A DNA stretch of 64,000 nucleotides from the NCBI RefSeq assembly GCF_010667615.1, contig NZ_VYSG01000001.1, positions 310,001 to 374,000 of the forward strand, read 5' to 3'. This stretch comes from Bifidobacterium choloepi (GTDB taxonomy: Bacteria > Actinomycetota > Actinomycetes > Actinomycetales > Bifidobacteriaceae). The notes under the pieces are model-generated. The model was given only the letters and a program-made list of their open reading frames with translations. It was not told the DNA's origin and did not search any database. Below are positions 1 through 8,588 of the stretch, in pieces. A program made the position numbers and the translations under genes. The number at the start of each line of letters is the position of its first letter. Positions within the stretch are counted from its first letter, which is position 1.

Positions 1-4
1 GCGA

Positions 5-1324
5 TCAGTGCCTGACCAGGTCGGCCTTGACGCCGTCGTTGCCGCCGATGACGCCCTTGGTCTTGAGGTCGGCGATCTGGTCGGCCGTGTAGCCGAGCGC
101 GGACAGGATCTCCTCGTTGTTCTCGCCGAGCTTCGGGGCGCGCTTGTACGTCGGGGTGAAGTCGGACATCGTGAACGGAACGCCGATCGTCTTGAACTTG
201 CCGCGGGAATCTTCCTGGTCGATCGTGACGATCGTGCCGTCGGAGTTGAGCTCCGGATCGTTCTCGAGCTCGTACCAGTCGAGCACCGGGCCGACCGGGA
301 CGCCCTTGGCGCCGAGTTCCTTCGTCAGCGTGTACTTGTCGTACTGCATCGTGTACGCCTCGACGCGCTTGTAGACTTCCTGCTTGTTCTCGTCGCGGGC
401 GTTGGCGGTGGCGAACTTCGGATCGGTCAGCCAGTCCTCGAAGCCCATGGCCTTGCAGAAGTTCTCGAAGCCCTTCTGGGACTGCTGGATGACGATGTAG
501 ACGTAGGCGTTCGGATCGGTTTCCCAGCCCTTGGCGCGGTAGCACCAGCCGAGCACCAGGCCGCCCTCGGCGTTGGCGGCGCGCGGGATGGCCTTGCCGA
601 ACTTGTAGCCCGGGTAGCAGTCGTAGTAGGACAGCTCGTGCAGGTTGTCGAGGATGAGCTGGTCGCGCAGCTTGATGCGGCACAGGTTGAGGACGGCGTT
701 CTGCATGGACTGGTAGACGTAGGAGCCCTCGCCGGTCTTCTCGCGCTGCAGCAGCGCGGCGAGGATGCCGATCGTCAGGTGCATGCCGGAGTTGGAGTCG
801 CCCAGCGCGGCGGCAGACTGCGTCGGGACGTTGTTCTCGCCTTCGTACCAGCCGGTGGCGGTGGCGGAGCCGCCGGCGCACTGCGCGACCGGCTCGAACG
901 CCTTGACGTGCTCGAAGCGGGAGCCCTGGTTGAAGCCCTTCAGGGAGGCCATGATCAGCTTCGGGTTGAGCGCGTGGACCTTGTCCCAGCCGAAGCCGAG
1001 CTTCTCGACGTCGCCCGGGCCGATGTTCTCGACGAACACGTCGGCGTCCTTGAGCAGGTCGGTCAGGATCTGCGCGCCTTCCGGAGACTTCATGTCGAGC
1101 GTGATCGACTTCTTGTTGGCGTTGAGCTGCAGGAAGTACAGCGAGTACGAACCGTCGACGTCGTTCATTTCGCTACGCGTCGGATCGCCGCCCTTGACCT
1201 TCTCGAGCTTGATGACCTCGGCGCCCAGCCAGGCCAGCATCTGCGTGCAGGACGGACCGGACTGGACCTGCGTCCAGTCGATCACCTTGATGCCTGCGAG
1301 CGGCGCGGTGTTGTTGTCAGTCAT
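5..1324 (-). CDS. frc: Formyl-CoA:oxalate CoA-transferase
   Basis: Class III CoA-transferase that moves CoA from formyl-CoA to oxalate, giving oxalyl-CoA for the decarboxylase encoded upstream at 2866-4644. The 439-residue protein starts MTDNNTAPLAG. The ALGDSN stretch places the expected catalytic aspartate near residue 176, as in the GDSN region of Oxalobacter and E. coli Frc. I chose the ATG at 1324 because AAGGAGG lies just upstream; the frame stays open upstream to 1390, but that extension has no family-like sequence. It follows the permease gene at 1608-2723 on the same strand, separated by about 280 bases that contain a strong hairpin, so it may have its own promoter. The family call is firm. 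YfdE-type acetyl-CoA:oxalate transferase activity is the main alternative, made unlikely by the oxc neighbour. Confidence 0.9.
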   Translation of the reverse strand: MTDNNTAPLAGIKVIDWTQVQSGPSCTQMLAWLGAEVIKLEKVKGGDPTRSEMNDVDGSYSLYFLQLNANKKSITLDMKSPEGAQILTDLLKDADVFVENIGPGDVEKLGFGWDKVHALNPKLIMASLKGFNQGSRFEHVKAFEPVAQCAGGSATATGWYEGENNVPTQSAAALGDSNSGMHLTIGILAALLQREKTGEGSYVYQSMQNAVLNLCRIKLRDQLILDNLHELSYYDCYPGYKFGKAIPRAANAEGGLVLGWCYRAKGWETDPNAYVYIVIQQSQKGFENFCKAMGFEDWLTDPKFATANARDENKQEVYKRVEAYTMQYDKYTLTKELGAKGVPVGPVLDWYELENDPELNSDGTIVTIDQEDSRGKFKTIGVPFTMSDFTPTYKRAPKLGENNEEILSALGYTADQIADLKTKGVIGGNDGVKADLVRH

Positions 1325-1540
1325 GAGACCTCCTTGAGAACCTCGTTTCGATACCCCTTCAAACCCTGTCGAACGGGTCGTTGCCTTCAATATAGGTGTC
1401 TTGTCGGGGGATTCGTCCGGTTTCCGCTCAGGGAGTCAAACACTGGGAATTTGCCGTGAATCGTCGCCGTCTTTGCTGTGAACGATCCGGCCGCCGGAAC
1501 TGTTTTCCCGATGCCGTCTGCGCCATCGCAAGGCAAGAAC

Positions 1541-1580
1541 GGCGAATGCCGCCGAACCGAAAGGTTCGGCGGCATTCGCC
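1541..1580 (-). terminator. Hairpin downstream of the permease gene
   Basis: Perfect 18-bp inverted repeat (1541-1558 and 1563-1580) with a GAAA loop, 28 bases past the permease stop codon. The T-tract is poor. It lies between the permease and frc, so it probably terminates or attenuates read-through into frc. The rest of the 1325-1607 spacer shows no gene. Confidence 0.7.
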
Positions 1581-1607
1581 GGTTGATATCCAGCTATCGG
1601 AGGGACG

Positions 1608-2723
1608 CTAGCACAGCGGGACCAGCCAGATCCACAGAATGCAGGTGGCGGCGAAGCAGACGGTCGCGACGGCCGTCGTCGACGCGCCTTCCTTCACGTA
1701 GATGTTGTAGCGGCTCGAGATGATGATGCCCGAGAAGGCCGGCGGCAGTGCGACGGACAGGACCAGCATGGACAGCTTGGTGATGTCGTGGCCCATGCCG
1801 CACAGCAGGCCGACGCCGAGGAAGGCGGCCGGCGTGATGAGCAGACGGTAGATCGTGTTCCAGATCGTCTCCCAGCCGAGCGAGAACTTGACGGTCGACA
1901 GCGCCAGGCCTGCGGCCAGGACGGCGACGCCGGAGTTCGCCTTCGCGATCAGGTCGAACGTCGGGGCGACCTGGTCCGGGATGCGGATGCCGATGAGCAC
2001 GACGATGATGGCGAGGATAGGAGCCCAGCAGACCGGCTGCTCGAGGGCGTTGACCAGGGCGGCGACGTTCGGGTTCTTGATCTCGTGATGGTGGGCCTTG
2101 CCCTTGTTCGACGACGTGGCGACCATGACCTCGGCGTTCTTGTCGGTCTTCGGGTCCTTCGTCGGATCGACGGCGACGTCTCCGCCCTTGCCGGCGGCGA
2201 CGGTCTTGTTCGTGCGGGCGTTGTTCGCGGCGGCCAGGGCGGCCTCGCGGTTGTCCTTCGACTGGCCGAGGTTGATCAGGTACATGCCGATCGGGATCGT
2301 GACGGCATTGACGACGATCGAGATGATCGCGATGACCAGGTTAGTGGAGACCGTGTCGCCGTAGATCGGGTCGAGGACGGCGAAGCCGAGGAAGCCGATC
2401 GTCGGCGAGCCGGCGATCAGGGCGCAGACCGCGGCTTCCTGGATGCTGTGCTTGAAGAACAGGCGGCACAGGAAGAAGCTGATCATGAACATGACGATGA
2501 TGCCGAGGAAGCCCAGGGCGGTCAGCACGGCGTCTTCGGCCAGCATGTGGCGGGTGGCCTTGACGATCGAGATGAACAGGGCGGCCGGCAGTGCGATGTT
2601 CAGGACGACCTTGTTGAGGCCCTGTCGCTGGTCGTCGTCGAAGTAGGCGATCTTGCCGCAGAAGTATCCCAGCGCCATGATGACGATGATCGGGATGATG
2701 TCTTCGATTAATATCTTTTCCAT
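1608..2723 (-). CDS. AEC-family permease, probable oxalate/formate-related transporter
   Basis: Polytopic membrane protein of 371 residues with about ten hydrophobic segments in two halves, split by a hydrophilic, Lys/Ala-rich cytoplasmic loop at roughly residues 170-225 that ends in a HHHE cluster. The overall pattern fits the auxin efflux carrier (AEC) family, which includes malonate and oxalate-associated permeases. It lies between oxc and frc on the same strand, so oxalate uptake or oxalate/formate exchange is the natural inference. AEC proteins are not the same as the MFS antiporter OxlT of Oxalobacter, so the substrate is inferred from context only. The start MEKILIEDII at 2723 is the only good start before the first membrane segment; its ribosome site (GGGAC) is weak. 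Confidence 0.75.
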   Translation of the reverse strand: MEKILIEDIIPIIVIMALGYFCGKIAYFDDDQRQGLNKVVLNIALPAALFISIVKATRHMLAEDAVLTALGFLGIIVMFMISFFLCRLFFKHSIQEAAVCALIAGSPTIGFLGFAVLDPIYGDTVSTNLVIAIISIVVNAVTIPIGMYLINLGQSKDNREAALAAANNARTNKTVAAGKGGDVAVDPTKDPKTDKNAEVMVATSSNKGKAHHHEIKNPNVAALVNALEQPVCWAPILAIIVVLIGIRIPDQVAPTFDLIAKANSGVAVLAAGLALSTVKFSLGWETIWNTIYRLLITPAAFLGVGLLCGMGHDITKLSMLVLSVALPPAFSGIIISSRYNIYVKEGASTTAVATVCFAATCILWIWLVPLC

Positions 2724-2808
2724 GGTTTTGTCCCGTTAGGTCTTGCGGAGCGCCGTCTTCCCCCTTTTCGTTGCTTGACGACGGCGCAGGTTCCGCGTGT
2801 GGTTGGGC

Positions 2809-2855
2809 TTCCGGACAGGCTGGCCGGTCACGGGGCCGGCCGGCCTGTCCGGAAG
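2809..2855 (-). terminator. Hairpin downstream of oxc
   Basis: About 20-bp inverted repeat with one G-T type mismatch and a loop near 2829-2836, immediately beyond the oxc stop codon at 2866. No clear T-tract. It separates oxc from the permease gene. Confidence 0.6.
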
Positions 2856-2865
2856 AGGGACACCG

Positions 2866-4644
2866 TCACATGTGCGCACCCTCGAGGTACGGGTTGGCGG
2901 TGCATTCGGAGGTGGCGAGCGGGCCGACGACCGGCTTCGGGTTCAGGTTGCCGATGTGGCCGGATTCCTTGCCGGCGTAGTCGGCGAGCTGCACGTGCAC
3001 GAAGCTCGGCTTGCCCGAGGAGACGGCCTTCTCGACCATGTCCTCGACTTCCTGCGGCGTCGTGGCGTAGTAGCCGGTGCCGCCGAAGGCCTCGATCATC
3101 TTCTCGTAGTGGGCGTCGTACGTCAGCGTCAGCGGGCTCGGGTCGCCGTCCTTGCCGAGGTTCTCGAAGTCGCCGCGGTAGATGCCGCCGTTGTTGAGGA
3201 CGACGAACGTGATCGGCAGGTTGTAGCGGCAGGCGGTCTCGACTTCCATGCCGTCGAAGCCGAAGCCGGAATCGCCGCCGATGTACAGGACCTGCTTGCC
3301 GGTCGTGACGGCCGCGCCGATCGCGTAGCCGGTCGCGCAGCCCATGACGCCCCACGTGCCGCAGTCCAGGCGGTGGCGCGGCTGGTAGATGTCGATGATG
3401 TTGCGGCAGTCGTCGAGCGAGTTGGCGCCCTCGTTCGTCAGGATCATGTCCGGGTGGCGGTCGTAGACCTTCTTGATCGCGCCGAGCGCGTTGTAGTGGC
3501 CCATCGGGACGGTGTCGGACGATTCCTTCGGCGCGAACTTCGCGTCGTTCTTCGCGGTGTCGGCCTGCAGCATCTGCAGCCATTCGGCCGAGGCCTTGAA
3601 CGGCGTCTTCGCGAGGCCCTCGTTGAGCATCGTCATCGCGGACTTAATGTCGCCGACGACCGGGCATGCGATCGGGCGGGCGTTGTCGATCTCGTTCGGG
3701 TCGATGTCGATCTGGATGAACTTGACGTCCGGGTTCCAGGTCTTGCCCTGGCCGAACGACAGCATCCAGTTGAGGCGCGCGCCGACGAGCAGCACGACGT
3801 CGGCGGTGCGCAGCGCGAGTCCGCGGCAGGCGGCCGTCGAGTGCGGGTCGTCGTCCGGCACGAGGCCCTTGGCCATGCTCATCGGCTGGAACGGGATGTC
3901 GGTGGCCTTGACGAACTCGCGGACCTCGTCCTCGGCTTGGGCCATCGAGGCACCCTTGCCGATCAGCATCAGCGGATGCTTGGCGCCGGCCAGCAGCTCG
4001 AGGGCCTTGTCGATCGACGCCTGGGCCGGCGGCATGGCCGGGTTCGGGTCGACCGGCGTCCACAGCTGGGCTTCGGCCTGGTCCTTCGGCATCGTCTGGC
4101 CGACGGTGCCGTCAGGGAAGTCGAGGTAGACGGCGCCCGGGCGGCCCGAGCTCGCGATGCGCACGGCGCGGGCGACGGCCAGCGGCACGTCCTCGATCTT
4201 GTCGAGCCTGAACGATTCCTTCGTGAACGGCTTGGCGTAGTTCATCTGGTCGAGGCCCTCGTACTCGCCTTCCTTCATGTCGACGACATGGCGGGTGGAC
4301 GAGCCGCCGATCATGATGACCGGGAAGCCGTTCGTCGTGGCCTCGAGCAGCGCGCCGACGCCGTTGAGGAAGCCCGGGGCGCTGACGGTCAGCGCGACGG
4401 CCGGGCGGCCGGTGAGGAAGCCCTCGGCGGCCGCGGCGTTGACCGCGTCCTCCTCGTGCCTCATGCCGATGTAGCGGATGCCCATCCCCTGGGCGATTCG
4501 CGCGAAATCGGTGACCGGAATGCCGACGACGCCGTACATGTGCTTCACGCCGTTCTTGAGCAGCGCCTCGGCCAGGTAGTGCGGAGCGTCGGTGATGTTC
4601 TCGGTCGCCGTGTCCCCCTGTGGTTGAGTGGTTTCGTCTGTCAT
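2866..4644 (-). CDS. oxc: Oxalyl-CoA decarboxylase (ThDP-dependent)
   Basis: Converts oxalyl-CoA to formyl-CoA and CO2, working in a cycle with Frc. The 592-residue protein has the three-domain layout of thiamine diphosphate enzymes. The catalytic glutamate sits in MRHEED (about E64). The ThDP/Mg motif begins GGDSGFGFDG and ends with LNNGG. The start MTDETTQPQG at 4644 has GGAGGG six bases upstream; a TTG 12 bases further upstream is less likely. It is the first gene of the oxalate cluster. Oxalate decarboxylation can raise internal pH and support acid tolerance in lactobacilli and bifidobacteria. The family call is secure; acetolactate synthase-like paralogues are unlikely because frc is nearby. 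Confidence 0.93.
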   Translation of the reverse strand: MTDETTQPQGDTATENITDAPHYLAEALLKNGVKHMYGVVGIPVTDFARIAQGMGIRYIGMRHEEDAVNAAAAEGFLTGRPAVALTVSAPGFLNGVGALLEATTNGFPVIMIGGSSTRHVVDMKEGEYEGLDQMNYAKPFTKESFRLDKIEDVPLAVARAVRIASSGRPGAVYLDFPDGTVGQTMPKDQAEAQLWTPVDPNPAMPPAQASIDKALELLAGAKHPLMLIGKGASMAQAEDEVREFVKATDIPFQPMSMAKGLVPDDDPHSTAACRGLALRTADVVLLVGARLNWMLSFGQGKTWNPDVKFIQIDIDPNEIDNARPIACPVVGDIKSAMTMLNEGLAKTPFKASAEWLQMLQADTAKNDAKFAPKESSDTVPMGHYNALGAIKKVYDRHPDMILTNEGANSLDDCRNIIDIYQPRHRLDCGTWGVMGCATGYAIGAAVTTGKQVLYIGGDSGFGFDGMEVETACRYNLPITFVVLNNGGIYRGDFENLGKDGDPSPLTLTYDAHYEKMIEAFGGTGYYATTPQEVEDMVEKAVSSGKPSFVHVQLADYAGKESGHIGNLNPKPVVGPLATSECTANPYLEGAHM

Positions 4645-4794
4645 GGTTCCCTCCAATCGACAGATTGATTACCTTCACCATAGAGTTCGCGTCCTGTCCG
4701 AACGGGACATTTCCGTCGGTTTCAACCGGAAAGCGTACCTTCACGCCCCCAGCGAACGGCTGCCCGGTTTTTCGTCACGACCCCGCTCCCTGAA

Positions 4795-4832
4795 CATCGC
4801 GGACCCGGCCGGAAGCCCGGGTCCGCGACATG
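4795..4832. repeat. GATGTC-family hairpin, copy 1
   Basis: Imperfect inverted repeat: the right arm reads GCCCGGGTCCGCGACATG, and the left arm matches it with a two-base gap. It lies between the clcA-like gene (ends at 4867) and the oxc start, so it is at the 3' end of the minus-strand channel gene. No T-tract. Its core matches copies near 14378, 22590, 29154 and 43217. Confidence 0.6.
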
Positions 4833-4866
4833 AAAAGACCATGAAAAGACAGGAAGGGAAAGGCGA

Positions 4867-6366
4867 TCAGTCGTCGTGGTCGGCAGGATTGGGATGGCCT
4901 TCGTCGGGGTGGTTGCCGGCGCGGAGATTCTCGAGGGCGCGGGTCATCTGGGCGATGTTGTCGAGCGGACCGCGGTCGCTGCTCCATTCGTCGGACAGGC
5001 TGCGCTCGAAGATCCTCGACTTGAACGCGCGCCAGCGCGTGCGCACGAACAGGTCGGCGCCGGCGCCATAGATGCCGACCGGGTAGCTGAACATGAACGC
5101 GACGACGACGGCGATCGCGAGGAACGGCGCCATCGACCAGCCGAAGATCTCGCAGCCCATCAGGAACGCCGCGGCCGGCACGCGCTCGACGGCGGCGAAG
5201 AAGCACATCGTGCCGATGGCGGCGCCGAATAGCGGATCGGTGCCGGTCATGATCGAGCAGGACGAGCCGAGCAGGCCGCCGATGCACAGCGACGGCATGA
5301 TCTCGCCGCCCTTGAACCAGAAGCCGAGACAGATGACGACGAGCAGCATCTTGATCGCGAAATCCCACGAGATGTTGCCGGTCTCGAGCGTCATGTTGAG
5401 CAGCTCGCCGCCCGAGCCGGTGAAGTCGATCCACTTGCAGGCGATGACGAGCACGGCGTAGAAGAGGCCGGCGACGACGACCCACAGGTACAGCTTCGGA
5501 AAGATGCGTTTCGTCAGTCCCTGGATCATCCTGACCGACGTCGCGAAGATCGCGCCGAACAGCGCGCCGGCCACGCCGATGACGATGCAGTTGCCGATGA
5601 CCGGCCAGCTAACCGGCGGCGCGCCGATCGCCGTGATGATGTCGCCGATGTGGCACATCGACGCGACGGCGTAGGCGGCGAAGCAGGCGATGAGGATCGA
5701 GAAGATGAAGCGGATCTGGCTGAAGCCGAGCAGCTCGATGACGAGGACGGCCGAGCCGAGCGGCGCGAAGAACAACGCCGAGAACTCCGCGGCCATGCCG
5801 GTCGACGCGACGTAGCTGTTGACGGCCTTCGTGTCGTCGTCGTCGCGCTGGAACAGGTCGTGCAGGTGGAACGGCTTCGAGACGGTCGTTCCGAGGCTCG
5901 CGCCCATCTGCAGCGCACCGGCTTCCTTGCCGACGGCGCCGCCGCCGAGCATCGTCATGCAGGTCGTCAGCAGGATGCCCGGCGCGAGCATGCCGGACAG
6001 CCGCTCGCCGCGGCGCATCGTGCGCACGACCGACTCGGTCGTCGTGTCCTGCGGCAGTTTCCACCAGCGGTACAGCAGCAGCTCGAGTACGCCGAGCACC
6101 GGCAGCAGCCACAGCAGCCACGTCCAGCGGACGAACAGCCGGCGCGACGCGTCGACGCAGATGCACAGCAGCACCGAGCCGAATCCGCAGACCACGCCGC
6201 ACACCAGCGCGAACAGCAGGTGCTGCAGCAACTGCCGCCAGACGAACTTGCGGCCTTCGGGGCCATGGGCGCCCCGTTGGCACGATGCTCCGCGCCTGCA
6301 GCCGGCCCCGACCTTCGCGGCCGGTCCGTCGTGCGAATCGTGCACATCCTGTCCATCTGTCGTCAT
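4867..6366 (-). CDS. ClC-family chloride channel or H+/Cl- antiporter
   Basis: Membrane protein of 499 residues with a charged, Cys/His-containing N-terminus of about 40 residues, then ten or more hydrophobic segments. The segment GKEAGALQMGASLG matches the ClC motif G(K/R)EGP, whose glutamate is the gate or proton site; the following GP is AG here. The canonical GSGIP chloride motif is not evident, so transport may differ from E. coli ClcA. A long acidic C-terminal tail rich in Asp, Asn and His follows. It is transcribed divergently from pta. The start MTTDGQD at 6366 has only a weak GGG upstream, so an internal start nearer residue 40 cannot be excluded. Confidence 0.82.
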   Translation of the reverse strand: MTTDGQDVHDSHDGPAAKVGAGCRRGASCQRGAHGPEGRKFVWRQLLQHLLFALVCGVVCGFGSVLLCICVDASRRLFVRWTWLLWLLPVLGVLELLLYRWWKLPQDTTTESVVRTMRRGERLSGMLAPGILLTTCMTMLGGGAVGKEAGALQMGASLGTTVSKPFHLHDLFQRDDDDTKAVNSYVASTGMAAEFSALFFAPLGSAVLVIELLGFSQIRFIFSILIACFAAYAVASMCHIGDIITAIGAPPVSWPVIGNCIVIGVAGALFGAIFATSVRMIQGLTKRIFPKLYLWVVVAGLFYAVLVIACKWIDFTGSGGELLNMTLETGNISWDFAIKMLLVVICLGFWFKGGEIMPSLCIGGLLGSSCSIMTGTDPLFGAAIGTMCFFAAVERVPAAAFLMGCEIFGWSMAPFLAIAVVVAFMFSYPVGIYGAGADLFVRTRWRAFKSRIFERSLSDEWSSDRGPLDNIAQMTRALENLRAGNHPDEGHPNPADHDD

Positions 6367-6683
6367 CCCGTTCGCCTCCCCCGTGCCGGCACCCGCGGCG
6401 CAACCCGGCCAAATCTATCCCGAGAATACCTCTATATATGCGGAGCGCGGCGACGGCCATGCCGATGGAAGAAAGCGACGGCGCCGACCCCCGACACGCC
6501 GCGTCTGTGGGAAACATCACACTTCGGGAGCCGAAAACCGCCGGGAACGCTCCCATGTCGCCGCTGTTCCTGAGCTACGATGAAACCCGTCGACAGTCAG
6601 CGATGATTGCCGCGGGGTGTACGACGCAGTCACCCGGGCCGGTCCCCCACCGGCGCAACACCATGATATTTATAGGAGACAAC
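6367..6683. promoter_or_regulatory. Divergent intergenic region clcA-like / pta
   Basis: About 317 bases without a convincing gene between two divergent genes. An AT-rich patch (TCTATATATG, near 6431-6440) and a possible -10 TACGAT at 6576-6581 are the only promoter-like features. The frame open upstream of pta here has no family-like protein sequence. No riboswitch was recognised. Confidence 0.4.
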
Positions 6684-8360
6684 GTGAGTCGAATCAACGT
6701 CAGCATCATCAGTCCGGAAGCCGGCAACGGCCGCAACGCCGTCGCGGTCGGCATTGTCAGCGCGCTGTCGAAGCGCGAGAAGACCGGCGTCTTCCGTCCG
6801 GCCGTCACGAAGGACGAGGGCCTCACGTCCGTGCTGCTCGACCTCGCCTCCGCCGAGGAAACCCGCGACCAGGCCACCGGCGTCACGCCGCGCGAATCCC
6901 GCACCGATCCGGGCGACGCGCGCGCCGCGATCGTCGCCAAGTTCACCGAGACCGAAGCCGCCGTCAAGCCGGAGGCGATGGTCATCGTCGGCTCCGACAA
7001 GTCCTCCGTCGGCGATCCGGAACGCTTCGCGTTCAACGCTCGCGTCTCCGCCGACCTGCAGTCGCCGGTCCTGCTGACCGTCTGCACGATCGACCGCACG
7101 CCGGACGAGGTGGCCCAGACGATCGAGAGCTGCGAGAAGGTCATCGTCAACGCCGGCACGAAGGTCATCGGCGTGTTCGTCACCGGCTGCCGCGGCGACG
7201 ACGCCGACAACCTGCGCAAGTACTTCGACGGCTACCGCCTGCCGGTCTGGACGATCCCGTTCGTCGACTTCGGCAAGGAAGGCGCCGTCGAGCACGCCGA
7301 GCAGGCGTTCTGCGAGAACGTCGATTCCGCGCAGTTCTTCGCCGCGCTCGACGAGCCGTTCGTCAAGCCGACGACGCCGTTCGCGTTCCAGTACTCGCTG
7401 CTCGAGAAGGCCAAGCGCGACAGGAAGACGATCGTGCTGCCGGAAGGCTGCGACGACCGCATCCTCAAGTCGGCCGACTACCTGCTCAAGCGCGAGATCG
7501 TCGACCTCATCATCATCGGCGAGCAGGACGAGATCCTCGCCCGCGGCAAGGAACTCGGCCTCGACTCGCTCGACAAGGCCCACTTCCAGTCGATGGACGA
7601 CGAGGCGATGCTCCAGCCGATGATCGCCAAGCTGTGCGAACTGCGCGCCAAGAAGGGCATGACGCCCGAGAAGGCGGCCGCCACGCTCAAGGACATGAGC
7701 TACTTCGGCACGATGCTCGTCGTCATGGGCTACGCCGACGGCCTCGTCTCCGGCGCGATCAACTCGACGGCCAACACCGTGCGCCCGGCACTGCAGGTCA
7801 TCAAGACGAAGCCGGACGCGACGTCGGTCTCCGGCGCGTTCCTGATGTGCTTCAAGGACCATGTCGCCGTCTTCGCCGACTGCGCCATCAACACGAACCC
7901 GGACGCCTCCGAAATCGCGAACATCGCCATCCAGTCGGCCGAGACCGCCAAGTCGTTCGACATCGACCCGAAGATCGGCATGCTGTCCTATTCGACGATC
8001 AACTCCGGCAAGGGCCCGGACGTCGACATCGTCGTCGAGGCCACGAAGCTCGTCGCCGAGCGCCGTCCGGACCTGCCGGTCGTCGGCCCGGTCCAGTTCG
8101 ACGCCGCCTGGTCGCCGACCGTCGCCGCCGTCAAGGCGCCCGGCAACGACGTCGCCGGCCACGTCAACGTCTTCGTGTTCCCGGACCTGACGGCCGGCAA
8201 CATCTGCTACAAGGCCGTCCAGCGCTCGAGCGGCGCCGTCGCGATCGGCCCGATCCTGCAGGGCCTGAACAAGCCGGTCAACGACCTGTCCCGCGGCGCC
8301 CTCGTCCAGGACATCATCAACACGATCGCGCTGACCGCCATCGAGGCGCAGCAGGACTGA
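6684..8360 (+). CDS. pta: Phosphate acetyltransferase
   Basis: Interconverts acetyl-CoA and acetyl phosphate. With ackA it lets acetyl phosphate from the bifid shunt yield ATP and acetate. The 558-residue protein has an N-terminal BioD/DRTGG-like regulatory region (starting SRINVSIISPEAGNGRN) and a C-terminal PTA domain (from about residue 230) with VVMGYADGLVSGA and GPVQFDAAWSP. The GTG at 6684 was chosen because AGGAGA ends five bases before it; an in-frame ATG at 6663 would place that ribosome site inside the gene. Length fits the two-domain actinobacterial enzyme. ackA follows 228 bases downstream on the same strand. Confidence 0.95.
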   Translation: MSRINVSIISPEAGNGRNAVAVGIVSALSKREKTGVFRPAVTKDEGLTSVLLDLASAEETRDQATGVTPRESRTDPGDARAAIVAKFTETEAAVKPEAMVIVGSDKSSVGDPERFAFNARVSADLQSPVLLTVCTIDRTPDEVAQTIESCEKVIVNAGTKVIGVFVTGCRGDDADNLRKYFDGYRLPVWTIPFVDFGKEGAVEHAEQAFCENVDSAQFFAALDEPFVKPTTPFAFQYSLLEKAKRDRKTIVLPEGCDDRILKSADYLLKREIVDLIIIGEQDEILARGKELGLDSLDKAHFQSMDDEAMLQPMIAKLCELRAKKGMTPEKAAATLKDMSYFGTMLVVMGYADGLVSGAINSTANTVRPALQVIKTKPDATSVSGAFLMCFKDHVAVFADCAINTNPDASEIANIAIQSAETAKSFDIDPKIGMLSYSTINSGKGPDVDIVVEATKLVAERRPDLPVVGPVQFDAAWSPTVAAVKAPGNDVAGHVNVFVFPDLTAGNICYKAVQRSSGAVAIGPILQGLNKPVNDLSRGALVQDIINTIALTAIEAQQD

Positions 8361-8588
8361 CGCCCATGTGCGTGCGTCCCCGCACGCTCCGCGCACCCCG
8401 CGCGTTCCTTACGCGCACCCCGCCGGGTGACCGGGTACTTCGCCGCCGGAAGGCTCCGCGAAACGCCCGGTCACTTGGTCTTGCGGCGTCGCATTGTAGC
8501 GTTCGCCGAGTACCCTGAAGTTTGGTAACTGGCCTCGCCGCCATGTCGCGGCGCGGCCTCACGCAGAAATCAATGGAGGATGCCCACA

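Noticed and set aside
2797..4668. Long plus-strand open frame antisense to oxc
   Set aside because: Arg/Val/Asp-rich shadow of a high-GC gene; no family sequence; the minus-strand gene has all ThDP motifs.
6630..8396. Long minus-strand open frame across pta
   Set aside because: Composition of a shadow (Val/Arg/Asp-rich); the plus-strand pta is complete and conserved.
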